Shown: in pieces, positions 11,572 through 23,400 of the stretch | Layout: the number at the start of each line of letters is the position of its first letter | Numbering within the stretch: position 1 is the stretch's first letter | Source of the DNA: Corbicula japonica | Lineage: Eukaryota; Mollusca; Bivalvia; Venerida; Cyrenidae | Length of the DNA: 64,000 nucleotides | Direction of reading: 5' to 3' | Assembly: GCA_038501625.1 (NCBI GenBank) | Contig: JAZAYU010000034.1 | Span: forward strand, 4,544,967 to 4,608,966 | Notes under the pieces: generated by a model | Seen by the model: only the letters and a program-made list of their open reading frames with translations | Database searches by the model: none | What the model was told of the DNA's origin: nothing | Position numbers and translations under genes: made by a program

Positions 11572-11751
11572 TTAACCCTTTCCTCCATAGGTACACATTT
11601 TTACGCACTGGTCGCATTTTGGTGAGAAATAACCTAAGGAATCATAAAGGGAACATTTAAGATCCTGATCAGATGGCAAGGATGTGCCGGCTGATCTGGA
11701 TCTAAACTGTTGCCCATGCAATAAAGGTGTAACTATGTAGGAAAGGGTTAA
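11572..11751. mobile_element. MITE family A copy, left palindrome deleted
   Basis: TTAACCCTTTCCTCCATAGG runs directly to the ACTGGTCGCATTTTGG centre, so only the second palindrome remains; ends GAAAGGGTTAA. Confidence 0.85.
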
Positions 11752-11949
11752 AACAAAAGTGTACACAAATAATCATAGAAATATATACAAGTTTACATAT
11801 ATTGCTTAACAAGTGTACAACTTAATATTATGGCAGCCTTATTGCAGCTTGTTTATTATTAATTCTTCTATTACTTACTTCAATGCAAACTGGCTTTGTT
11901 CATTATTTAAACCTAGACTATGACATTTATCACATTGAAAAACAGTGCA

Positions 11950-12084
11950 GGGCTGAAGGTTAGAAAGCTGAGATTGGAAACCAGTCTCAAATCTGAAGGA
12001 TCTGATTGGCTGAAATGGCGACTCAGCCAATCAGATGCTTGAGATTTGAGACTGGTTTCCATGCTCAGTTTTATAACCTTGGGC
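11950..12084. mobile_element. MITE family B copy, centre shortened
   Basis: GGGCTGAAGGTTAGAAAGC to ATAACCTTGGGCA; the left CAGCCATTTC pairing lacks 8 bases at the centre. Confidence 0.87.
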
Positions 12085-12299
12085 ACAGATAAAGATACAG
12101 CCAGCACATCCATACCATCCAATATGAATCTACACTTTCAAAAAGTAAACAGTGTAGATCCTGGGTGTGCATGGGTGTGCCAGCTGATCTGGATCTACAC
12201 TATTCACCTATGCCATAAAAGTCATAAAATGGAGTTGAGGATTATCAAATACAGTCATCAACAGCTCTGAGATCTATCAGTTCATTATGTACTGTGTGT

Positions 12300-12530
12300 A
12301 AGTTCTATACCTTAACAAATTACATATGTGCATTTTATTGCATTGGTGAGCTGTGTAGATCCTGATCAACTGGCACATCTGTGCTATCTGATCAGAATAG
12401 CTCTTAGCTGTTAGCTCTTTGGTCAGAAATAAACAAGGAAATAAAATGGTGTAGATCTTGATCAGACAGCACGGATGTGCCAGATGATCTGGATTTACAC
12501 TGTTCGTCCGTACCATAATGGCATCTATCT
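12300..12530. mobile_element. MITE family A copy, eroded
   Basis: Internal arms GATCCTGATCAACTGGCAC and GCACGGATGTGCCAG with the usual spacing, but no clear TTAA termini. A further half copy linked to a family B element lies at 12085-12240. Confidence 0.65.
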
Positions 12531-12784
12531 ACTACTATACTGGCAATGTGAATCTCGTTATGTAGGCTTAACATTTAAAGACACAATGTCCATGTTGAAG
12601 GCTTTTCATGGTTCACAACAAATATGTACATTGTTGCATAAATGTGTGTAAGTTATTGTACAGATAAAGTCACAGAACATATATACAGTAGATGTTATTG
12701 AAAAACTACATGAACTAAATGTGAACATTTACAACAGTTCTTTAGGTAGAGAAAATCCACAAATTTGAATGCAAAAGGTCAGTG

Positions 12785-12930
12785 CCCAAGGTTATAAAAG
12801 TGAGCATGGAAACCAGTCTCAAATCTCAAGCATCTGATTGGCTGAAATAGCGACCAGTCGCCATTTCAGCCAATCAGATGCTTGAGATTTGAGACTGGTT
12901 TCCAATCTCAGCTTTATAACCTTCAACCCA
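12785..12930. mobile_element. MITE family B copy
   Basis: CCCAAGGTTATAAAAGTGAG to TATAACCTTCAACCCA, nearly perfect foldback. Confidence 0.9.
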
Positions 12931-13114
12931 GGTCAGATTGGTGTCCAGGAGTTTTTTTTACAGATTGTCATGTATAAGTCAGCCTAACAGTAATTTATAT
13001 TTCCATCAATGAAAAAAATAGGTTTCACAGGGCCTTACCCCCCTTAAAGTGCTCAATGAATGTAATTTCCACAGAAATTTATCGACTGAAAAGTGATCAG
13101 TGTATACTCTGAAA

Positions 13115-13350
13115 ACCCTTTACCCTGTCAATATAACTTTGTTTTATCGCAAGTGCAAACAGTGTGGATTCAGATCAGGTATGCTTTTAGTTCTGTCTGA
13201 TCAGGGTCTATACAATTAGCTTCTTGATTCATTAGGATATGAATCAAACAGGGAATAGTGTAGATCCTATCAGAAGACACCAATGTGCTTGCTGATCTGG
13301 GTCTACACTGTTCACCCATGGATAACAGCCATATCTTATGGAGTTAAGGG
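13115..13350. mobile_element. MITE family A copy, diverged
   Basis: ACCCTTTACCCTG at left and TATGGAGTTAAGG at right; the arms are shortened around 13195. Confidence 0.65.
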
Positions 13351-13520
13351 ATAAGACTGCACAGGAGCACTGGCTGACCTGGGTCTACAGTAGTCACTTA
13401 GTTATCATTTAAAAGGTTAACTTCTACAAAATGCAAAAAACCTCCTTTAACTTGTAGTACATGTATTTGTGTTTAATGACTACTAGAGTATTTCTAAAAC
13501 AAGCATTACAGGTCTGTCTC

Positions 13521-13749
13521 TTAAACCCTTTCCTCCATATACACACCTTTATGTCATGGGCGAACAGTGTAGATCCAGACCTGTGCCGTCTGATCAGGAT
13601 CTGCTCTGTTCACTTTTTTATTTATTAGGTTATTTCTGACCAAAAAGTGACCAGTGCACATCCTGATCAGATGGCACTGATGTGTTGGCTTATCTGGATC
13701 TACACTGGTAGCACACACGTAACAATGCATTTATGGAGGAAAGGGTTAA
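13521..13749. mobile_element. MITE family A copy
   Basis: TTAAACCCTTTCCTCCATAT at left and TTTATGGAGGAAAGGGTTAA at right. Confidence 0.88.
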
Positions 13750-13835
13750 AATAACAATACAGATTTAGATTATTTCCAACAGTATCTGACTCTACCCCTG
13801 GATCAGAAAAATAATGCTTAACTCTCACTGACCAT

Positions 13836-14069
13836 TTAACCCTTTACTCCACTTATACACATTTTAATGTGTGTGACCAGTGTAGATCCAGATCAGCCAG
13901 CAAATCTGTGCCGTCTGATCAGCACTGGTTGCATCTAGGTCAGAAATAACCTAATGAATCTAAAAGCAAACAGTGTAGATTCTGGTAAAACTTCACTGAT
14001 GTGCTGGCTGATCTGGATCTACACTGTTTGCCCATGCAATAAAAGTGTATCTATGGAGTAAAGAGTTAA
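13836..14069. mobile_element. MITE family A copy, abutting the next one
   Basis: TTAACCCTTTACTCCAC to GGAGTAAAGAGTTAA; three bases separate it from the copy at 14073. Confidence 0.87.
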
Positions 14070-14072
14070 ACT

Positions 14073-14314
14073 TTAACCCTTTCCTCCATAGACACACATT
14101 GATTGCGTGGGCGAACAGTGAAGATCCAGATCAGCCAGCACATCCATGCCGTCTGATCAGGATCTGCACTGTTCGCTTTTTGATTTGTTAGGTTATTTCT
14201 GACCAAAATGCGACCAGTGCAGATCCTGATCAGATGGCACGAATGTGCCGGCTTATCTGGATCTACACTGGATGCACATACGTAAAAATGCATATATACG
14301 GAGGAAAGGGTTAA
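14073..14314. mobile_element. MITE family A copy beside ADAMTS stop codon
   Basis: TTAACCCTTTCCTCCATAG to CGGAGGAAAGGGTTAA. Probably transcribed as part of the ADAMTS 3' UTR. Confidence 0.88.
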
Positions 14315-14353
14315 AACTACTTCAGATATTGTATCCTAATGTTACAGCAATCA

Positions 14354-14463
14354 TCATCTATTATGACAAGACAGACAACACTTGGTCCCATAGAAAGAAT
14401 GATTACATATATTATGTTTGGGTACAAGATGACACCAGGAAAACTCGTCCAAACACTGGGGGC
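14354..14463 (-). CDS. ADAMTS18-like: ADAMTS terminal exon, PLAC domain
   Basis: After TATTTCAG, 110 bases encode [20 protein letters not shown], then [13 protein letters not shown] and TGA (14354-14356). Six Cys with a CC-x-x-C end define the PLAC (protease and lacunin) domain. The phase joins the sixth TSP1 exactly. A family A MITE at 14073-14314 lies 40 bases downstream, in or next to the 3' UTR. Confidence 0.9.
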
Positions 14464-17400
14464 CTGAAATATAAGATAACAGACTCTTTCACCATTAACA
14501 TTTAATTATTGTTTTGCAACTTGAATTTCAACAGATGAATAAGTATTGTTTCTCTGCAATAAAATCAACTTGTTCATGGAAAACAGCTAATAATAAACAA
14601 AGTTACTAAAGAGTGCCAGGGTGAGATGCAATATTTCCAGAGAGGGGGTTTGTGACTGTCTCTGGTTTTTGCATGGTAAGATCCAACTTTTTGGACAAAA
14701 TCTCTGTGAAAATTTAAATCTTGCCACTACAAAAAGGGGTTCAACCCCACTAAACCCCCTCTGGATCAACCCCTGAGTGCCCCATATGAAAATGAAGTAC
14801 AGTCAAACACAACCTTCTGACAGTGTTGCTGGTCATATTGTCACACAAAACTGAGATAACATACTACTGAGATTTTGTAAACCAGTCTTGAAAATCTAGC
14901 ATCTGATTGGTCAGTCTGAAATCTGAGCTCAATTTCAACTAATAAGCTGTTAGGAAATTCTGGTATCCAGTCTATAATCTTCAACATTTTACAGTCAGGT
15001 AATGGAATTTATTCATTTCAGACTGCTTGTCATATAAAAATCCATTCAATCTAGAATTATATATAAAACACAGAGGAAAATAAATTAAATACAATGCGTT
15101 TATGGCAAAATTCTTTTCAAAATAAAAGAATAGTTTACCTGGACTGGTACACAGTTTCTGGACACAGGTCTGAGTATCTGAAGGCTTGACATTATGATCA
15201 CAATTACTGGCAAGCTTTCTGTACTGCTGATGCATACAGTGGACCAGTCGAGTCTGTTTTCCAACACCACATGTCACAGAACACTGGAAAGAAAATAATA
15301 AAGCTTATTGCCTCATGTGCATTAAAGTTCAATTTATTTTAGTAGTTTACCCAAGGGAGGAAACTCAAATCCACCAAATAATTCAAGTCAGCAGAAGTTA
15401 TTCTTCCAACTTGACAGGAAGTTATACTGATAATCTCCCTTTCTGTCCTGGCATCTCTTCCAAGAACAAGCGATTTTTGGATTTAATTGTGCTGTCACAG
15501 ATATATATTTCCACAAAAAGTACTTCTTCCAACTGTTCTCATTTTCTGATAAAAAACATTCAACATGACTACAATTAAAGCTGTTCACAAATTGTGCAAA
15601 GTTTTCTCTTGTGAGATACATGCATACTGATATAGCCACATTTCACAAATGGCAAAACCACGAGTGAAAATATCAATTGTTGGTGTTTACAAGTGGAATA
15701 AAATTGCTATTTCACTAAAACAAACAACTTTTCTTTTTACGTTTTCTTGACAATTAGGAAAGGGAGGTAATATGTAAAAAATTAGTTTGGCAAGAATCAG
15801 GCAAAATGAAAATATTCCACAGTTTCAAAATAGTGAAAATACCTATTCTGTTTCACTGAGAAACTCTATAATTTATTGGAAAACAAAAAAACACCCATAC
15901 AGCTGGTACAGGATGAAAATACTTACCTCTGACCAAGGTGATGCATACCATTCTGGAATTTCTGGACATTTTGCCTGAGTACATGACTCCATTATGGAAA
16001 CAGTTAACTTTTCCAAGTGAGTACAGTATTTCTCGTTTGTCACCACAACTGTTCCCGAGTGTGATTGCTTGGTACACTTGATTTCTCTACTTCTGGTTCC
16101 CTCATCACATGACTTGGTACACTGAAAAACATTTTTTTTTTCATCAGTCAATACTACTGTTATGAGTGTGACTACTTTGTACACTGAAAACCTGACACGT
16201 TTTTATTAAAATAGTGCAATATGACAATAACAAAGCATTAAATCTGTTCAATAAAGGTCATAGAAGATATGCCCTGTTTTAATGTTCGCTGCTCACAAAG
16301 AGAATGTAAGATGCGCTCTCTATTAATCAGAGTATTTAATACTGTTATAATATGAAATTATATAAATAATATATAGCTGTATGATTTCTTTTATGTTTAA
16401 AATATCATATGAAAGCAGTTCTATAAACCTGTTCTTGTCACTGTTGGATAATGTGGTCTGTGTTCAAACAGAATAAGAATTGTAAATATATCCCTTTTTT
16501 TAGATTTGAACCTACATTCTTTGGCACCTTGGTGCTACACCTAGAACAGGTTAAAAGGTAATAACATCATGAATGCAGACCAAACTGAGATATCAAGTTT
16601 CTGATTGGTCATTTTTCAAGCTGTTCTCAATTTCAATAATGAATTAAAACAATTCTCAGACTGTTCTCGATTTCAAACAATCAGAATAATTCACATACTG
16701 TTCTCAATTTCAAATAACAGATTTCAGACTGTTCTCAATTTCAAACAATCAGAACAATTCTCAGACTGTTCTCAATTTCAACCAATCATATTGCTCATAT
16801 TGAAGAGTGGTCTCCATTCTCAGTTTTAAAATCTTGGAAAACAATGTCAACTAAATTGAATTTACCTCACTCCAGGCAGTGAGCATCCACCTGGCCGATG
16901 GATCAGGACATCTCTTCAACCTGCAACCTTTCTGAGTGGCTGGCTTCTGCTTCTTGGCACACATTGTATCTGGCTGGATCACCTGACCTTTCAAGGTCTT
17001 ACTGCGACATACAACTGTCCTTGACCTTAGACCTTTGTCACAGCTCACTGAGCACTGCAAGAGAAAAAATTCCAACATAGTCCACTTTTTATCCCTTTCC
17101 TCCATATATACACATTTTTACGCATGCGCCACTAGTGTAGATCCAGATCAGCCAGCACATCCGTGCCATCTGATCAGGATCTGCAATGGTGGCAATTCAG
17201 TCGGAAATAAACAACCGAATCAAAATGTGAACAGTGTAGATCCTGATCAGATGTCAAGGATCTGGATCTACAATGTTCCCCTATACCATAAAGGTATATG
17301 GAGGAAACGGTTAACAAGTACGAGATTCAGTAAGAATCAATCATTACAACTGATTTATAATGGCTGTCAAATACAACAGATCTTGACCTTCGACCTTTGT

Positions 17401-20400
17401 CGCAGCTTTCAGAGCCCTGGAAGACAAAACAAATTCAAACATGGTCCGCTGTTTAACAAGTAAGAGATGCACTAATAATCAGCCATTATAACTGACTTTT
17501 ATAGATGTCAAATACAACAGATATTTGTTGGTTATGTAGACATAATTGTTGTTGAGAGTGCAGTGTTTAACCCTTTACTCCATGGGATATGGCTGTTATC
17601 CCATCGGCCAACATTGTTGATCAAAATCAGCCATCATATCTGTGCGATCTGATCAGGATCTACACCGTTCACTTTAGATCATTAGGTTATTTCTGACCAG
17701 TATTTATCCTGATCTAAAATGAGTGTGACATGACCTTTGAACTAGGGTGTGGTGATCACGAATCCTTGAAACATACAGAATTGGGGGGAAAGGGGCTAAT
17801 AGAACAACAACACTCAGCATACCTGTGACCACGGCCCCTTGAACCAGACAGGAGGGCACTCATGAGTATTACACTCCCTTTTTCTCACTGGTTTCTGTTT
17901 TGGATCACAGTATTTTCTGGGTACTTTACGATCCTTTTCCTTGGATAGTTTCTGCATACAAGCAACTCGACGTTTCTGGCGCCCGCCACCGCAGGTTTTG
18001 TGACATACACTCCAAGGTTCTGACTCCCATCTACATAATGTGTTAACATTTTTTGTTATCAGTGAGATGGTATTAAACAAACTATACTAGTGTCCAAAAG
18101 AAACGATACCACTTGTTTGCAAGGACATACAATTTATTGTGTGCAATAGAACATTTGAATTGGTCTAGTACATTCGAGAGACCTTTTATCAGCATCATGC
18201 ATGTGTACAAAACACAATTTCATCAATCCTTCATATGCACTAACATAATTTACAGATGGGTCAGGTCTAAAACAAACATTTCATTGAAAGTTTGGTATTG
18301 TTTTTTTTGGACACTAGTATATATATTTAGTTTTCAAACTATTTTCTTGTTATTTCCGATAGGATTCTTTCAATAAAGTTAACTTGTAAAATGTTGTACG
18401 TTAATGTTAGCATCAACATTTTTAGCATATCTATGATCAGCAAGGATCTTACAAAGAAAAATATACATGGAAGTAAAACATCAAATTCTTAACTCCTTAC
18501 TCAATATATAAGAATTTTAACACATGTGTTGATTCATTCAAAGTAAATTTGAAAACTGTTTGAAAACTGGTACCTTGGTTGACATGGCTGTGGGTTACAA
18601 GGGAAAGTGCCGGTACCAGGTTTCCGGTCTTGGTCACAATATCCAGGGTTCACTTCCTCAGACCCATCCTTATGACAGACAGCTGTTACAATCTGCTCCC
18701 CTGTAATGTAAAATAAATGTAAATTAACCCTTTGCTCCATATAAACAGGTTTTATCACATGTGTGAACAGTGAAGATCCAGTTCAGCCAACACATCCATG
18801 CCATCTGATCTGGATCTACACTGTTCTCTACTTTATCCAAAATAACCAAAACTAGAACTCCGCGAGTCGGATGTGTCGCCTGACGAAACTTTTGTTACTC
18901 GACACAAAAAAATGTTAATTAGTTTTTTGTTGTACAGTTATAAGCAATGAATTTGCACAAAATTTACATATAAAATAACCTTTTAATTGTCTAATTGCAA
19001 GAAACATGCACAACAAGTTGTGCCCTTGGCAAGAAATGCACTAAAATTCAATCAAAGGGGAATAACTAAAAAACGGAAGAAGGTAGAGTTTTGGTTCTTG
19101 TGCACTGCACTTCGAATGATTGCCAGAAACATGCATACCAAGTCTGGAGTCATTTGAACCTATGTTGACAAAGTTCACTCCAGACAAGAAATGCTCTTTA
19201 AAAATCAATCAAAGGGGAATAATTCAAAAACAGAACAAGGTAGAGTTATGATTCTTGTGCACTGCACTTCGAGTCATTACATACCAAGTTTGGAGTCATT
19301 TGAATTTATGGTGACAAAGGTACGCTCCAGACAAGAAATCCTCTCTAAAAATCGATCAAAGGGGAATAATTTAAAAAAGGAACAAGGTGGAGTTATGGTT
19401 CTTGTGCACTGCACTTCGAGTCATTGCCAGAAACATGCATACCAAGTTTGGAGTCATTTGGACCAACAGTGACAAAGTTATGCTCCGGACAAGAAAAATC
19501 AATCAAAGTGGAATAATTCAAAAATGAAACAAGGTAGAGTTACGTGTGCACTGCACTTCGAGTCATTGCCAGAAACATGCACACCAAGTTTGGAGTTATT
19601 TGAACCTATGGTAACAAAGTTATGCTCCGGACAAGAAATGCTCTATTAAAATCAATCAAAGGGGAATAATTAAAAAACAGAACAAGGTAGAGTTATGGTT
19701 CTTGTGCAATGCACTTCGAGTCATTGCCAGAAACATGCATACCAAGTTTGGAGTCATTTGGACCAACGGTGACAAAATTATGCTCTGGACAAGGAAATCC
19801 GGACGCCGCCAACACCTACCAAGTAATCCCTATATGTGGCCTAGTCAGGCGACACAAAAAATCATAAGGCAAAGTGCAGATCCTGATCAGACAGCAGGAA
19901 TATGCCAGTTAATCTGGCCCTACACTGCCCATCGGATAATAACCATATCTCATGGACTTAATGGTCAATACATATTTTAATTTAAATTCAGAAGACAACT
20001 GATTGTACTTACTTATTCATTTAAATGTTTACAAACTTATTTAACATGTAAAAAGATGTTTCATGTTTTAACCTTTTCCTTCATATATACCTATTTTCAC
20101 GCATGTTTGACCAGTGTTAATCCAAATCAACTGAAACATCCGTGCCATCTGATCAGGATCTGCGCTGGTCGCATTTTGGTCAGAAATAACCTAACAAATC
20201 AAAAAGAGAACCATGCAGATCCTGATCAGACAGCACGGATGCGCCAGTTGATCTGGATCTAAACTGTTTGCCCACGCAATTAAGGTGCGTCTATGGAGGA
20301 ATTTGTTAAATACTTTGAATTCTTCAATTATTTTGAGGTGCTATTACCATGGATTCGTGGAAAGACTGATCCAAAATAAAATGTATTATTGTTAAGTAAA

Positions 20401-23400
20401 AATAATTTTAGAAAACTGAAAACCACAAGTTCATCAACCCCAAAAAATGAAAACCACAGAAAATAAATACATTTTCAGTACTCCAAAATTAATATGTTTT
20501 ACATAGCATACCAACTTAAAGGAATCTAAAAGAATATGTAACTGTGCATCTATCAAATAATGAAACTGTGCACCTGTCAATGGACATAAATATGCATCTA
20601 TCAATGATTTTCCCCACTTTTCTTGGTAGATTTATTGGGAAGAAAATCTGTCTAAGTTCCTAAGGGACTTTTCCCAGCTGTGAGTACTGAAGATCAAAAT
20701 TTTGAAATTGGATAATAGTCTAAACTCAAGCGTTTAAACTTATAGTAAAATTAATTTCATCTAGTTAAATGCTTGAGATTTAACACTGTTGTTTTTATGA
20801 TCTTAGGCGAGGGTGTCATTCTGGATCTTATTCCCTACCATTAGGAATAGCTTAGTGTGAAACTCTTTTAACTTTGCATTCACACTCAGAAAACAAGCAA
20901 TATACCTCCTGCACATGGCTGACTACAATCAGTGAGTACAACACTCCAAGTAAAGTTGTACAATGAGGGTGGGCTGTAGCGCTGGTTCTTTGGTACAGTG
21001 AAACTGTAGTGGATGCCGGGGTTCTCTGACTGAATCAACACCTGAATAACAAGATAGGCTTTAATTAATCTGAAATTTTGTTCCAGTTTGTGTGGTGCCG
21101 TTATATAACAAATAAAGGGCAATTAAAAAGAATTTTTAACCATCTTAGTGTAAGAATACACAATGCCAATAATGGGAAACTAAAATCACTAGGAAACCAA
21201 CTAAATATATTTACAAACTGGTAAACTAAAATTATATTAACATAATGCTAATGTAAGTTTGTTCTACAACTGTTTATGAATGTATAACATGTTTATATAT
21301 TATACCTCGAGAACTAAGTCTTCCAACAGTGGTCCCTCTGTCACCAGGGACTCTGGATGATTGTACGGCCTGCGATATATAAACTTGCTTCCTGCTATGT
21401 TGTAAACTCCTTCTTGATCGAGTTTCCAGTTCCCGTTTAGATGGTACTTGCCGTGCACATCTCTGAGAGCGAGGTAGTTACTGCGAGCTATTCCGGCCTC
21501 TTCTATCATAATACTGCTTGACCCCCGAGGTAAATACACCACACCCACATAGGCTGTAATTAACAGATATATTCTCAACCCTTCACTCCATGGATACTGC
21601 TTTTATCCCATGTGCCACTAATGTAAAGCCAGATCAGCCTGCACATCCATGTGTTTTGATCTAAATCTACACTGGTCACTTTTAAATTCATCATATTAAC
21701 CCTCTTCTGTACAGATATGCATTTTTACGCATGTGCGACCAGTGTAGATCCAGATCAGCCGGCACATCCGTGCCATCTGATCAGGATCTGCACTGGTCGC
21801 ATTTTGGCCAAAAATAACCTAATGAATCAAAAAGCAAACAGTTTGGATCCTGATCAGACGGCACGGATGTGCCAGCTGATCTGGATCTAAACTGTTCGCC
21901 CTAGCAATAAAGGTGTATCTGCACAGGAAAGGGTTAATTCAGACAGAGAATCAAACAGTGTAGATCCTGATCTGACAGCATGGATTTGCAGGCTCATCAG
22001 GATCTACACTGGTCGCCTAAGGGATATATGTAATATCCCATGAAGTAAAGGGTTATTTTAATGCAAGTGCAATCAGTGAAGATCCAGATCAGCCGGCACA
22101 TCCATGCCGTCTGATCAGCATCTGCACTGGTTGCATTTTGATCAGAAATAACCTAACCAATTATAAAGCAAACAGTGCAGATCCTGATCAGACGGCATGG
22201 ATCTTCACTGTTTGCCCATGTACCAGTAAGCCATACTCTTGATGTTATGAATTTTCAGTACAACACTTTATCTAACTGTTTGATAATTCAAAATGGGTTA
22301 CAAAAACAAATCTAATCCAATGGCCACTTTAATGTTTATCATTAAATGTATGGTGTTAATTTTTAATTCGCTGTTTTATAGCTTATAAACACATTTTATT
22401 CATCACCTTTCTCCCTGGGTTGTTGTGTGAAGGTATTTTCGACCACTTTACAAGTAGAGTTATCTCCCCTGCACACACCACATCTGTCCTTCCTGGCTGG
22501 AGATCCCACAACCAAGTCACAGCCCACATGCTGAAAAACATGCTAACTTACTGACAGAATTTTTTTACACTTTTGTCTGTCATTTAAAACTAGTTCTACT
22601 TGACAGACACAATTACGTTCAGGGGCTGGCAGAGAGACGTCCAGAGGGGTTGCTTGGACCCTGCTTTTGTTGCAGCAAATATTTAATTTTCATGGGGATT
22701 ATGGCAAGAAATTATCATGTGACTATACTACGATTGCCCCAATCAAACCTCTCTTGATATCTTGCAACAGACACTAAATTAGACTGACAAAATTAATACC
22801 AGTAAACTTGAAGTAATACTTTTTCTAAATCTAACCTCAATTATACAAGTACAAATCACTATCTAGTAGCCAATACATGAACTATTGTATCTGATACAAT
22901 ATTTGAGAAAATATTATACTAATTTATGCACAACTTAACATCTCAGTTGCTTTTACTAACACAAGCCCAAAACAGTCCATTATTAATTAACTAAAACAAT
23001 ATTGAAACAATATGTACAATTCAGTCCACCTTATATGGGTTGCACTCAATTCATATGAAATCTCAACTGGGCCAATACGAGATAACCTGGGCCAATACAG
23101 GTTTTACTGAGCCAATATGAGATTGCTCGATTCTGATTGGATAATGAACTGGTCCAATATGAATTGAATCACTTCCTTTTAAAAACAAAAATGCCGCCAT
23201 TTTGGAATTTCTAAGTCAATTTTTATGGATAAAAATGGTAAAAGATAGAATGACTTTGGGCACAAAAGGTGCAATTATGCAAAACGGCAGAGGATAAGTC
23301 TATGTTGCAGATTTTGGTGATACCTATCTGTGTAATAAAAATCTTTGAGTTTATCTAACTCACTACAATAACAATGCGGATGTCTGCAGCAAGAATTCTT

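Larger units (their letters stand above)
9450..14353. other. Convergent intergenic region
   Basis: Lies between the peroxidase stop (9449) and the ADAMTS stop (14354), so it holds both 3' UTRs. A plus-strand AATAAA at 10983-10988 is a candidate peroxidase poly(A) signal. Otherwise filled by the MITEs listed; no third gene is seen. Confidence 0.6.
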
